Assembly: GCA_003562365.1 (NCBI GenBank)
Contig: PWVB01000524.1
Location: 1-39,336 of the forward strand
Origin: Anaerolineae bacterium
GTDB lineage: Bacteria; Chloroflexota; Anaerolineae; B4-G1; SLSP01
Direction: 5' to 3'
DNA: 39,336 nucleotides
The position numbers and the translations under genes were made by a program. Below the pieces are notes generated by a model. That model saw only the letters and a list, made by a program, of their open reading frames with translations. It was not told the DNA's origin and did no database searches. This document shows positions 23,029-31,390 of the stretch, one piece after another. Position 1 is the first letter of the stretch. Each line of letters opens with the position of its first letter.

Positions 23029-24945
23029 TCAGGGTAGTGTCAGTTCGGTCAGGCGCACCGCCCGCTCGGTCGTGGCCACCCTGCTGTCAACCGGCACACG
23101 CTCCCCCGTGTCCCAGCGATAGAGACCGGTGTGTAGCGCGTAAGTGCCGGCATTGCTCTGCAGCGGGATGGCCAGTTGATAGCTGTCGCTCAAGACTTCT
23201 CCTGGGACCCAGCAAGTCGTGGGCGCATACCCTTGCTGCGGAAGTCCGTCCTGTTGAGCAATCAACATCCCTTCCGGCGAGATCACGTGGTTGAAGACCG
23301 TATAGGAGTGGGGAATCGGGCTCAGCGCCTGCCAATAGAGGGTCAACGTCAACGTCTCACCAGCGCGTAGCGTATGCGGCACAAGATCGTAGCCCAGTAG
23401 CGCGATCTCAGCGCTAAATTCGGCATTGAGTGGATACTGCGGCTCCGGTGCTGCAAAGTGTTGCTGGCGCTCAGGCGGCGATGTGACGCCAGTGGTGACT
23501 ACCCGCAGATGAGCGTTGAAGACCAGAAGCTGCAAACACAGTAGCCCTAATACGATGGCATGCCCAAAGTGAGTCTGCTCCTCCAGCTCTGGTCCCAGGA
23601 CCCCCGCGGCGATGGCCACCGGGAAGGGCGTGAGGAAAAGCCAGACGCGGGCTACCTCGCCTCGCGCGACACCAATTAGATTAAGCAACAGCAGGCTCAG
23701 GCCAAAGCCCAAAGGCAACACGGCCTGATCGGCGTCGATGCGGCGCACTGACTGTACAATCCCGATCATCAGCAGTCCGGCGATTGGGATGCCCAAAAAT
23801 AGGAGGAAGTCATAAAGGTGGTAGCCGAGCCATACCCAATATCCGCGATCCAGTCCCAGATGGTATGACATAGAGACGTGCCAGATCTCCAGAAAGCCGT
23901 GTCCGATGAGCCCTTGATAGATCGCCCACGGTGCGATCAATCCTGCCGTGAAGGCCGTGGCACCCAGTACCAGCCATCCCCAGGCGCGGCGCTCGCGGTG
24001 CGGGATGGCCCAGAAGAGCGCGATCAGTCCGAGTGGCATCAGCATCGCCACCATACCGAAGCTGAAAAAGGTGGTGAGCCCCAGCACCACCCCGGCGGCT
24101 GCCAGCACCGTGGTGCGTTTCCGTGTGAGTCCGACATAGAAGAGATAGGCGCTGGTGCAGGTGAGCAGCGGATAAAGCTGATCCCAGCGCGCGCTCCACA
24201 GTGCGAAAGACGGTACCAGAGGATAGAGCCCTACGGCCAGGAGTGCGGCTGATCGACCTATCGTCTCCTTGGTCAGACCGTATAGGGGAAAGACGATCAG
24301 CCCGCATAGGACCGGTAATGCCATCTGCAGGCGGGCGGAGGCGAGCGTGGTGTTGGGAAGCCGCATAAGTGCGAGGTCGTGGCACTGATAGTAGCGCAGG
24401 GTTCCGCCGATCAGGTTCGCCAGCCGGGGTGCTTGGGCTAACGCTGTGCGGGCGGCGTAGAAGAGAATTAGCAGTCCAGGCGGATATCGCTGCGGATGTA
24501 CGGGAAAGGTCGGCATCAGCGCCGGATAGTCTATCAAGAACGTGCGCAGGTTCTCTATCTGGGTGCTGACGCTGAAAGAGCCGCTGGCGCCAGCAGATAT
24601 CGTGCGGTAGAAAAGGGGCTGGAGAACATCGGGAGACTCCGGGAAGAGCAGAGCGGCCTGGATCAGAGGGACGGCGAGAGCGGTAAGGCACAGGAAGGGC
24701 ATAAGACCGCCAGGATGTCCGTCTGCCTTACTCTGTGCCAGTCGGCGCCATGTCGCTAACAGTAACAAACCGTAACCCCCAACGATTGTTGCGGGCACTA
24801 GATGGCGCCAAGGCTGACCGGGAATTGCATAAGCCCAGCGCCAACTCTCCGGCCCCCTCAAATAAGGCGACACGTTGAAGGCTACTGCCAGTACGAGAGC
24901 CAATGTTAGCACGCCTATAGCGCCAAGTTTTACCTTCATCGACAA
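23029..24945 (-). CDS. GT-C-type membrane glycosyltransferase with C-terminal beta domain
   Basis: A 638-aa polytopic protein with about 10-12 hydrophobic segments (residues about 5-480) in the style of dolichyl/polyprenyl-phosphate-dependent mannosyltransferases (GT39/PMT_2-like), followed by a soluble C-terminal domain (about 505-638; GYDLVPHTLRAGETLTLTLY, YALHTGLYRWDTGERVPV). That C-terminal domain is a beta-sandwich type often fused to GT-C proteins in Chloroflexota (from memory). The large first loop contains FPESPDV and YPPGLLILFYAAR. No clear DXD-like pair could be placed, so activity is not proven. The TTG at 24945 has GGAG six bases before it; the ATG at 24939 is an alternative with worse spacing. 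Divergent from a second GT39-like gene. Confidence 0.72.
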   Translation of the reverse strand: MSMKVKLGAIGVLTLALVLAVAFNVSPYLRGPESWRWAYAIPGQPWRHLVPATIVGGYGLLLLATWRRLAQSKADGHPGGLMPFLCLTALAVPLIQAALLFPESPDVLQPLFYRTISAGASGSFSVSTQIENLRTFLIDYPALMPTFPVHPQRYPPGLLILFYAARTALAQAPRLANLIGGTLRYYQCHDLALMRLPNTTLASARLQMALPVLCGLIVFPLYGLTKETIGRSAALLAVGLYPLVPSFALWSARWDQLYPLLTCTSAYLFYVGLTRKRTTVLAAAGVVLGLTTFFSFGMVAMLMPLGLIALFWAIPHRERRAWGWLVLGATAFTAGLIAPWAIYQGLIGHGFLEIWHVSMSYHLGLDRGYWVWLGYHLYDFLLFLGIPIAGLLMIGIVQSVRRIDADQAVLPLGFGLSLLLLNLIGVARGEVARVWLFLTPFPVAIAAGVLGPELEEQTHFGHAIVLGLLCLQLLVFNAHLRVVTTGVTSPPERQQHFAAPEPQYPLNAEFSAEIALLGYDLVPHTLRAGETLTLTLYWQALSPIPHSYTVFNHVISPEGMLIAQQDGLPQQGYAPTTCWVPGEVLSDSYQLAIPLQSNAGTYALHTGLYRWDTGERVPVDSRVATTERAVRLTELTLP

Positions 24946-24984
24946 GCTTGTCTCCAGGCAGAATTGCTTTCGCTACCAGCCTAT

Positions 24985-24993
24985 ATTCTACCA
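24985..24993 (-). promoter_or_regulatory. Putative extended -10 promoter of the GT-C gene
   Basis: TGGTAGAAT on the minus strand, with -10 TAGAAT at 24990-24985. No good -35. The leader would be about 33 bases. Confidence 0.4.
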
Positions 24994-25074
24994 TCTCCTG
25001 GCACCTGCCCCAGGTGACGTACGTGGGCCAGGCGCGATCGCTCAGGCCCCTGATCAGGTTTATCTACCGGGCAA

Positions 25075-25083
25075 TGCTATAAT
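25075..25083 (+). promoter_or_regulatory. Extended -10 promoter of the GT39-like gene
   Basis: TGCTATAAT, with -10 TATAAT at 25078-25083; identical to the nine bases in front of the PHP-DUF294 gene. The -35 is weak (CAGGTT region). Confidence 0.6.
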
Positions 25084-25111
25084 GCGCCGAGATCTACTCC
25101 AGGAAGGTGAT

Positions 25112-26557
25112 ATGCTAATGCAGGACAGAGAGAGCACTTGGCTAGCGAGCTGGGCCGGCATTGTACTGCTGTTGGTGGTAGCGATGGGGTTGCGCGGTGG
25201 GTATCTGGCGAACGCGCCCCGAGGCGTGCAGTTCGACCACGTGGACGCACAGGGATATCATTGGCTGGCGGTCAATCTCCTCGAAAGGGGGGCATACTCT
25301 TTGAACACCGAGCCTCCCTTCCGTCCCGACAACGTCCGGGCCCCACTCTACCCTCTCTTTTTGGCCTCTTGGTACGGGATCGTCGGGCCTGCCCCGGACC
25401 TTATGAGTTTCGTGCATGCCTTGCTTGATGTGCTCACTGTCGCCGTCCTTTACCGCTTGGGGAGTCTGGTCGTCGGCAGGCGGGTGGGCGTGGTTGCGGC
25501 GTGGCTTTACACGCTGAATCCCTCCTCCTGGCGTTTCACCAATGAGCTTCTGACGGAAATCATATTCGGTCTGCTGTTGAGCCTGTCGGTCTGGATGTTT
25601 GCGCGCTACATTCTCCACGGGCGCAACCGCGACGCTTGGCGCTGCGGGCTCTTCTTCGGTCTGGCGATCCTGTGCAAGCCCAATGTGCAGTTTATGCCGC
25701 TGGTGCTCGTGGCGATTATGATTCACAGTTTCTATGTGGGCCGGCGACAGGGATGGCAGGGTGTCCTGATTGTAGCTGGGGCGATCTTCGTGCTGCTAAT
25801 GCCGTGGGTGATCCGCAATCGAGTGGTATTTGGTGACTGGTTCTACACGCGTACCTTTGACGATAACCTGGCTCACGTCAGTGCTGTCGCTACTCTGGCC
25901 GAGGCGCGGGGCGAGCGGGTTGCGCCGTGGTCGGCACGTTGGGAGGAGATCTACGCTGAAATAATCGTAAGCACGGCCCTGCGCTATAATTGGGCGATGC
26001 TGGATGACCAACAAGTCACGGCACGGCAGCGTGATCGGCGTCTACAGGAGCTGAAATCGGTGTCCGTCGAGATCCTTCGGACCTACCCTGTGGAATTTCT
26101 CGTGAGCCATACACGGGCGTGGTTATGGTCCTTCGTCCCGCAGGAGCACAGATTCTGGTACACGCGTCTCACCGGGGATGGGTGGACCTCAATTCCCGCC
26201 GAGGGCGATGCTTTGGGGCGGGCGGTGCGCGCCTTTGGCGAGGGAGATCCGTTGGGCGCGGTTAACATCATGGTCGACGAGCGGCTTTTGGCGTTGCCTC
26301 CGCTGGCCCTGATCCTGTGGCTGGGGTGGGGTATCGGTTATACTGTCGTTGCTGTGCTCTTCACCCGCGGCGCCTTACGGCTGCGTCCGCGCATTCTGGC
26401 GCTCTTCATTGTCGCGACTATCCTATACGTCACCTTTGTGCCGGGTCCGATCAGCCAGATTCGCTTCCGTCTGCCGGTGACACCGCTGATCCTGCTATTG
26501 GTTACAGTTGGTGCGTTGGGATCGCTTCCCAAGAAGGTTCGACATCTTCACCAGTAG
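25112..26557 (+). CDS. Glycosyltransferase family 39-like membrane protein
   Basis: A 481-aa protein with an N-terminal membrane helix (about 11-28) and roughly nine further segments; predicted to transfer a sugar from a polyprenyl-phosphate donor at the outer face of the membrane. The first extracytoplasmic loop has VDAQGYHWLAVNLLERGAYS and APLYPLFLASWYG, the arrangement typical of PMT_2/GT39 proteins, with an Asp near residue 44 in the position of the catalytic acid. A soluble stretch with many charges lies at about 255-330. AGGAAGG (25101-25107) precedes two ATGs, 25112 and 25118; the first is taken, the second equally possible. A longer frame upstream to 24875 crosses the promoter and is excluded. 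Ends 14 bases before the convergent korB. Confidence 0.78.
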   Translation: MLMQDRESTWLASWAGIVLLLVVAMGLRGGYLANAPRGVQFDHVDAQGYHWLAVNLLERGAYSLNTEPPFRPDNVRAPLYPLFLASWYGIVGPAPDLMSFVHALLDVLTVAVLYRLGSLVVGRRVGVVAAWLYTLNPSSWRFTNELLTEIIFGLLLSLSVWMFARYILHGRNRDAWRCGLFFGLAILCKPNVQFMPLVLVAIMIHSFYVGRRQGWQGVLIVAGAIFVLLMPWVIRNRVVFGDWFYTRTFDDNLAHVSAVATLAEARGERVAPWSARWEEIYAEIIVSTALRYNWAMLDDQQVTARQRDRRLQELKSVSVEILRTYPVEFLVSHTRAWLWSFVPQEHRFWYTRLTGDGWTSIPAEGDALGRAVRAFGEGDPLGAVNIMVDERLLALPPLALILWLGWGIGYTVVAVLFTRGALRLRPRILALFIVATILYVTFVPGPISQIRFRLPVTPLILLLVTVGALGSLPKKVRHLHQ

Positions 26558-26571
26558 ACCGTTGGGCTGAT

Positions 26572-27411
26572 CTAGCATTTAAGCCGCTCGAAGATCTCAT
26601 ACAACGTCATCTCTCCAGTGTGGGCCTGCACTTTCTTAACACGGTGGCTGTAAACGGATCGCTCTGGGTCCTGATAGAAAATGCCCAGGTGCTGTGTAGT
26701 GGTATCCATGGCCAGTGCCATAGCAGCCAGCCGGTCGGATGGATCGTGATCTTCGGGTAGCGGGCCTGTGACCTGCCGATAGTGCTTGTAGGTATTGTAG
26801 TAGGTTACGCAGGGGCTCAATACCTGGATCAGGGCAAAGCCGGGGTGCTGAAGTGCTGCCATCAGCACGTCGGTCATCTCCTTGACCTTGCCGGAGAAGC
26901 AGCGAGCAACGAAGGAAGCATCATAGCTCAACGTCATCAGCAACGGATTGAGAGGGCGTTCCTGAGTGCCGTAAGGGGCTGCTCGCGTGACGATCCCTTG
27001 CGGACTGGTCGGGGAAGGCTGTCCCTTGGTCATACCGTAGATGCTGTTGTCCATCACGATATAGGTGATATCGACATTGCGGCGTGCAGCATGAGGTATG
27101 TGCCCTCCTCCGATGCTGAACCCATCTCCGTCACCACCCACGGCCAATACAGTTGTCTCCGGGCGACCCAGTTTAATGCCAGTTGCCAGCGGCAACGCTC
27201 GGCCGTGGAGGCCGTGAATGCCGTAGGTATTCAGAAAGGCCGGAAAACGACTTGAGCATCCGATGCCCGAGGCGATGGCTATGTTTTCCTTAGCGAGGTC
27301 CAAATGCTTAAAAGCCCGCATCAGGGCGGTGAGCACCGCGTAGTCGCCGCATCCCGGACACCAAATTGGTTTGACGGCGCTCTTATAGTCGGCGGTCGTT
27401 TGCTCAACCAC
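26572..27411 (-). CDS. korB: 2-oxoacid:ferredoxin oxidoreductase, beta subunit
   Basis: Thiamine-diphosphate-binding subunit that decarboxylates 2-oxoglutarate or related 2-oxoacids and passes electrons through Fe-S to ferredoxin. It has KPIWCPGCGDYAVL near the N-terminus, ASGIGCSSRFP, HGRALPLATGIKL, the ThDP motif GGDGDGFSIGGGH and NVDITYIVMDNSIYGMTKGQ. 279 aa, the usual length. The frame opens at ATG 27444, but that start has no ribosome site. The GTG at 27411 has AAAGGTGA before it and overlaps the korA stop, indicating translational coupling. The order alpha then beta is standard. No separate delta (ferredoxin) subunit is nearby. Substrate (2-oxoglutarate, pyruvate or branched-chain) is not fixed by sequence. 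Confidence 0.92.
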   Translation of the reverse strand: MVEQTTADYKSAVKPIWCPGCGDYAVLTALMRAFKHLDLAKENIAIASGIGCSSRFPAFLNTYGIHGLHGRALPLATGIKLGRPETTVLAVGGDGDGFSIGGGHIPHAARRNVDITYIVMDNSIYGMTKGQPSPTSPQGIVTRAAPYGTQERPLNPLLMTLSYDASFVARCFSGKVKEMTDVLMAALQHPGFALIQVLSPCVTYYNTYKHYRQVTGPLPEDHDPSDRLAAMALAMDTTTQHLGIFYQDPERSVYSHRVKKVQAHTGEMTLYEIFERLKC

Positions 27412-29266
27412 AACGGTCACCTTTCTTGGATTGGCGCTGTTCATCCCGGATTCTTAGGATGGTGTTGTAGATATTGGCTAGCTCTCCGTGCTCTTGACGC
27501 CAGAGCTCATGCTCCTCATCGACCATCGCCATTGTCGCATCGTAGATCTCGTGGATCTTGAACGGGACGCCCTGTTCCTTCTTACAGTGATAGATGTGGA
27601 TATTCAGCTCGTCCAGATCGCGATAGTACCGGTGCTCGATCATCCGCCCAAACTGCCCGGAGAAGTTGAGCTCCGGCACGAGAATGGCGCGCTTGGTGGA
27701 GATAAAATCGACGATGGCACGATCGGGCATCGGCAGGAGGGTGTGCGGGTAGATCGCTTCAATGGGGATGCCCTGGGCGTGGATCGCGTCCATCGCCTCA
27801 CGCACCGCGCCTCGTGTGCTGCCCCAGCCAATGATGCCAAAAGGTGCGCCTCGATCCCCCCAGCGACGGGATGTCATACGCCACTCGGACAGCATACGCC
27901 GCGCTGTCTCCACCTTGTTGGCTCGCTTTTGCATCATCCTCTGGTGGGTCTCTGGATTCTGATTCGGATATCCGTACTCGTTGTGCTCCAGGCTCTCTGC
28001 CAGGTACATCCCTCCGGGTATGCCGGGATGCGCCATTGGAGAGATTCCCTGTTCGCTGTAGGCGTAACGACGATAGTCGCTGGCCAGCTCCTCCGCCGAG
28101 GGAACCCATCTTTCCAGTGGGCCGTTCCACGGGGCACCTGGTAGAGGGGTTGTCTCCTGCCGGGAAGCCATAGCCTGATCAGAGAGCACGATCACCGGCA
28201 TCTGATAGTATTCCGCGAGGCTGAATGCGTAGATCATCTGAAAGTAACAGTCTTTGACGGAGTCGGGCGCGAGGACAAAACGGGGGGCATCGCCGTGCCC
28301 ACCGTACAGCGCCAAGAAGAGATCACCCTGGGAGGTTTTGGTCGGCAGGCCCGTCGAGGGACCAGCCCGCTGTACGTTGACTAAGACTAGCGGAATTTCA
28401 GCCATGCTGGCTAGCCCCAATCCCTCAATCATCAGAGAGAGTCCGGGTCCCGACGTAGCGGTCATCGCTCGCTGTCCGGCAAAAGCGGCGCCGATCGCCG
28501 AGTTGATCGCCGCAATCTCGTCTTCCACTTGGATGAGTGTCCCATCAAAGGCTGGGAGGTATCTGGCCAGTGATTCCATGATCGGTGTTGCCGGCGTGAT
28601 GGGATAGCCGGCATAGAACTGACAGCCCGCCGCTAGGGCACCCAGCGCCATCGCGTCGGCTCCTGATAATATGATGCGCTCCTCGGTCGCCTCCGTTGCC
28701 TGAAGCGTGAAGGGAAACGGTTCCGGGTAGGTCTCTCGTGCGTGGCGATAGCCACGATGCAGTGCGGCTAGGTTCTTCTCCAGAGATTCAACATGGCGTC
28801 GCATCCGCTGGCGCACCGTTTGCTCGGCAGCTTCTACCTCCAGGCGAAAGAACCAGAGCAACGCACCCAGAAAGATGAAGTTCTTGCCCCTCGGCCAGTC
28901 CAGGTCTTGGGCGATCTGCTCAGCCGTTATCGGGTATCGCTGATGTCCTTCCGCGGGCAATGCGAGATGGGCTTCATAGACCAAGGCCGCATTTCTGCAC
29001 AGATCCTCGTGTTCGTCAATCCAGGCCTGTTGGTTCATCGCCACCAGGACGTTGGCCTCATCACCCTCGGTCATCACCCGTTTGGTTCCCAGCCGCGTCT
29101 GATACATTACTTGTCCGCCCCTGATCTCGGCTGGATAGGTGCGAAAGCTGTAGATGTCGAGACCGGAATAGGCTGCAATGCGCGTGAAGAGGTCGCCTAG
29201 CGTGATGGTACCCTCTCCGCCCTCTCCTCCCACACGAACAACGACGGTCTTATTCGATGCACGCAT
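27404..29266 (-). CDS. korA: 2-oxoacid:ferredoxin oxidoreductase, fused gamma-alpha subunit
   Basis: A 620-aa fusion of the gamma domain (about 1-190, with GGEGGEGTITLGDLF and FRTYPAEIRGGQVMYQTRLG) and the alpha domain (about 205-600, with AGYPITPATPIMESLARYLP, VEDEIAAINSAIGAAFAG, TATSGPGLSLMIEGLGLA and NVQRAGPSTGLPTKTSQGDL). This is the common KorA layout for bacterial and archaeal enzymes using 2-oxoglutarate or other 2-oxoacids with CoA. The ATG is preceded by GGGAG at 7 bases. It lies 21 bases after the S51-like gene and overlaps korB, so all are one operon with the M20 amidohydrolase. That neighbourhood suggests a role in amino-acid breakdown; that is inference. Confidence 0.93.
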   Translation of the reverse strand: MRASNKTVVVRVGGEGGEGTITLGDLFTRIAAYSGLDIYSFRTYPAEIRGGQVMYQTRLGTKRVMTEGDEANVLVAMNQQAWIDEHEDLCRNAALVYEAHLALPAEGHQRYPITAEQIAQDLDWPRGKNFIFLGALLWFFRLEVEAAEQTVRQRMRRHVESLEKNLAALHRGYRHARETYPEPFPFTLQATEATEERIILSGADAMALGALAAGCQFYAGYPITPATPIMESLARYLPAFDGTLIQVEDEIAAINSAIGAAFAGQRAMTATSGPGLSLMIEGLGLASMAEIPLVLVNVQRAGPSTGLPTKTSQGDLFLALYGGHGDAPRFVLAPDSVKDCYFQMIYAFSLAEYYQMPVIVLSDQAMASRQETTPLPGAPWNGPLERWVPSAEELASDYRRYAYSEQGISPMAHPGIPGGMYLAESLEHNEYGYPNQNPETHQRMMQKRANKVETARRMLSEWRMTSRRWGDRGAPFGIIGWGSTRGAVREAMDAIHAQGIPIEAIYPHTLLPMPDRAIVDFISTKRAILVPELNFSGQFGRMIEHRYYRDLDELNIHIYHCKKEQGVPFKIHEIYDATMAMVDEEHELWRQEHGELANIYNTILRIRDEQRQSKKGDRCG

Positions 29267-29287
29267 CGTGTATCTCCCGGAAACTGC

Positions 29288-29986
29288 TCAGTCCTGTGTG
29301 GCGGTCGCGCTGACGATGGCCGTGACCTCTCCCTCGCCCCAGGTCTCGACCTGCCCCTGTGGTCCAAGCGCCAGGGCCGTACCGTTGGGGACCCCCAACC
29401 CCAACAAGTTCTCTCCCAGCTGTGGTAGGGCCCGCAGAATGGGGGAGTCCTTCGCGCTCGTGAAATGGGGCGCGACGATGGCGTTCATCACGAATCCCAG
29501 GCCCATCGCTTGTTGATGTGGCGGTTGGGGGGTGAAAACCCAGCGGCCCAAGGCGGCAGCGCCGGCTCCTTCGCCGATTAGGGTTAGTCCTTGGAGGCTG
29601 CTGAATCCCTCGACCATGGCCTGAAAGGCCAGCGTATTGTGCAGATTGTGCACCAAGGGAAGGGGGTTCTCACCACCAAGGTAGAGGATTCCAGCCTCCT
29701 GCAGGAAGGTCAGGAACTCTGAGGCTTGCAGCTGGTCGCGGGTCATCTCCGCCAGTGTGAAAGCCATACCTCCCGGCCCGCCCATCGCAAAGTAATGCTC
29801 TAAGATGTCCTCAGCCAGCAACCGAGGTCCCTCTGCCAGCAGCACCATCATCGGGCGATCGAGGTTGGCCAGAGTCAGGAGCCGCGCGTCGACCTGGTCA
29901 GTCTCACCCTTACGCCAATCGCCACCACCAAGCATCACCAACCAGCCTTCGCCGTCCAGCCAGCGCAACGGACCCTGTTGGGGCAT
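29288..29986 (-). CDS. S51/cyanophycinase-like protein, apparently lacking the catalytic serine
   Basis: A 232-aa protein with the class I glutamine-amidotransferase-like fold of peptidase E and cyanophycinase. GGDWRKGE at the N-terminus, ILYLGGENPLPLVHNLHNT (the family's GGNQ-like site, with Glu here), and LIGEGAGAAALG (about residue 138-145) align with the family's nucleophile elbow G-x-S-A-G-A, but the serine is Gly. The late segment GLGVPNGTALAL matches GIGIDEGTAL, with the acidic pair lost. So it may be a non-catalytic homologue. The ATG at 29986 is taken because the upstream frame only offers TTG 30016, inside the previous gene. Operon position between M20 amidohydrolase and korAB. Confidence 0.7.
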   Translation of the reverse strand: MPQQGPLRWLDGEGWLVMLGGGDWRKGETDQVDARLLTLANLDRPMMVLLAEGPRLLAEDILEHYFAMGGPGGMAFTLAEMTRDQLQASEFLTFLQEAGILYLGGENPLPLVHNLHNTLAFQAMVEGFSSLQGLTLIGEGAGAAALGRWVFTPQPPHQQAMGLGFVMNAIVAPHFTSAKDSPILRALPQLGENLLGLGVPNGTALALGPQGQVETWGEGEVTAIVSATATQD

Positions 29987-29991
29987 CGATA

Positions 29992-31194
29992 CTACGTTCC
30001 TTCCAAGGGGGAACAATCTGGCGATCTGCCTTGATCTGGCATCAATCGCCTGAAGGCTTCGACCATAACGGCGACGCCGTTAGTCATTGCGCGTTCATCA
30101 ATATCGAACGTCGCGCTGTGGTGAGGGCGATCCTCATAGTCGTCGGGCCCTGAGGCCACAAATAGGTAGCATCCCGGGATCTCCTGTAGGAAGAAGGCTG
30201 CGTCCTCACTGCCCATAGTCCGAACCTCCTCCAAAGCGTCCTGCCCCAGGAGATCAACTACCACGTCTCGGACGAGCGCCGTGACCGACGGGTCGTTGGT
30301 CAGCGCCGGTGTCATTGGGAGTAGCTCGATCTTCGCGGCCCCTCCCATCATCTGTACTGTACCATGGATGACTGCCTCCAGCCGGCGCAGGACCCGGTCG
30401 CGCACCTCCGGCTTGTACGTGCGCACCGTGCCGCGCAACTCGACGAACTCGGGGATGACGTTGAAGGCATCACCACCACGGACTGAACCGACGCTGATCA
30501 CTGCAGTGTCCAAGGCGCTGACATTACGACTCACAATGGTCTGCAGATTTGAGATGGTCAGCGCCGCTGTCACGATAGGATCCATTGTCTTCTCCGGCAT
30601 TGCGCCGTGGCCGCCCTTGCCCTTGATCACGGCTTTCCACGCTTCGGCAGCTGCCATCACTGGGCCTGGTGAGGCTGCCACTGCGCCGAAGGGCAGATGG
30701 TTCCAGATGTGGAGTGCCAGAAAGGCATCAGGCCGCGGATTCTCCAGCACCCCTTCTCTAACCATCAGTTCAGCTCCGTTTTGGCCTTCCTCGCCGGGTT
30801 GGAAAACCAGCTTGAGGGTACCGCGCCACAACTCACGGCGCTCGGCCATCAGTGTGGCGATCCCCAGCCCTATCGCGGTGTGGGCATCGTGCCCGCAGGC
30901 GTGCATACGATCGGAGAGCCTCGATGCGTAGGGGACGATGTTCTCCTCCTGAATGGGCAGCGCGTCCATATCGACACGACCCATCACCACGGGACCCTCA
31001 CCGTTCTTCAGCAGGCCGACGACGCCGTTCTTTGCGACACCCTCCTCGACCTCGTAGTTCAGACTCCGAAGGGTCTTGGCGACGATGCCAGCTGTTCGTT
31101 CGGTGTCCAGACCGAGCTCGGGGTGCATGTGGAAATCGCGGCGCCAAGCGATTAACTGCTCGTGGATGCGCTGTGCCTCATCTAACGCTGCCAT
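29992..31194 (-). CDS. M20D-family amidohydrolase (N-acyl-amino-acid hydrolase type)
   Basis: A zinc enzyme that cleaves N-acyl amino acids or aminoacyl conjugates in the cytoplasm. The family motifs are present: RRDFHMHPELGLDTERT, GRVDMDALPIQEEN, MHACGHDAHTAIGLGIA (metal-binding His), VFQPGEEGQNGAELM, the dimerisation domain (about 180-290, with KGKGGHGAMPEKTMDP), and the final PHHSATFDIDE with its metal-binding His. 400 aa, normal. The ATG at 31194 has GGAGGAG five bases before it; the frame extends to 31296 but without a ribosome site, and the promoter at 31223-31251 lies inside that extension. First gene of the operon with S51-like and korAB. The acyl specificity (hippurate, acetyl, indoleacetyl) is not readable. 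Confidence 0.92.
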   Translation of the reverse strand: MAALDEAQRIHEQLIAWRRDFHMHPELGLDTERTAGIVAKTLRSLNYEVEEGVAKNGVVGLLKNGEGPVVMGRVDMDALPIQEENIVPYASRLSDRMHACGHDAHTAIGLGIATLMAERRELWRGTLKLVFQPGEEGQNGAELMVREGVLENPRPDAFLALHIWNHLPFGAVAASPGPVMAAAEAWKAVIKGKGGHGAMPEKTMDPIVTAALTISNLQTIVSRNVSALDTAVISVGSVRGGDAFNVIPEFVELRGTVRTYKPEVRDRVLRRLEAVIHGTVQMMGGAAKIELLPMTPALTNDPSVTALVRDVVVDLLGQDALEEVRTMGSEDAAFFLQEIPGCYLFVASGPDDYEDRPHHSATFDIDERAMTNGVAVMVEAFRRLMPDQGRSPDCSPLEGT

Positions 31195-31222
31195 ATCTTC
31201 TCCTCCAGGTTGGCACTGCCTA

Positions 31223-31251
31223 AGTTTATCTGGGCCCGCGAGCTCCTGCAA
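31223..31251 (-). promoter_or_regulatory. Promoter of the M20-S51-korAB operon
   Basis: On the minus strand TTGCAG (31251-31246), 17 bases, TAAACT (31228-31223). A leader of about 20-25 bases would precede the ATG at 31194. Confidence 0.55.
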
Positions 31252-31279
31252 GTACGGATTGCACCTTTCGAGCACGAAC

Positions 31280-31311
31280 ATCCTCCTCAGGGGCAAATGC
31301 CTGAGGAGGAT
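31280..31311 (-). terminator. Hairpin between the M32 gene and the M20 operon
   Basis: A perfect 12-bp inverted repeat, ATCCTCCTCAGG with CCTGAGGAGGAT, 8-base loop. It lies about 80 bases after the M32 stop and upstream of the next promoter, so termination of M32 is the likely role, although there is no real T-run. Confidence 0.55.
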
Positions 31312-31390
31312 ATCACCGGGATCGACGCGGGACCTGCAAGCGGTTGTGGTGCCTGCACATTCACGAAGGTTGACTCTTGTATGCGGCGCT

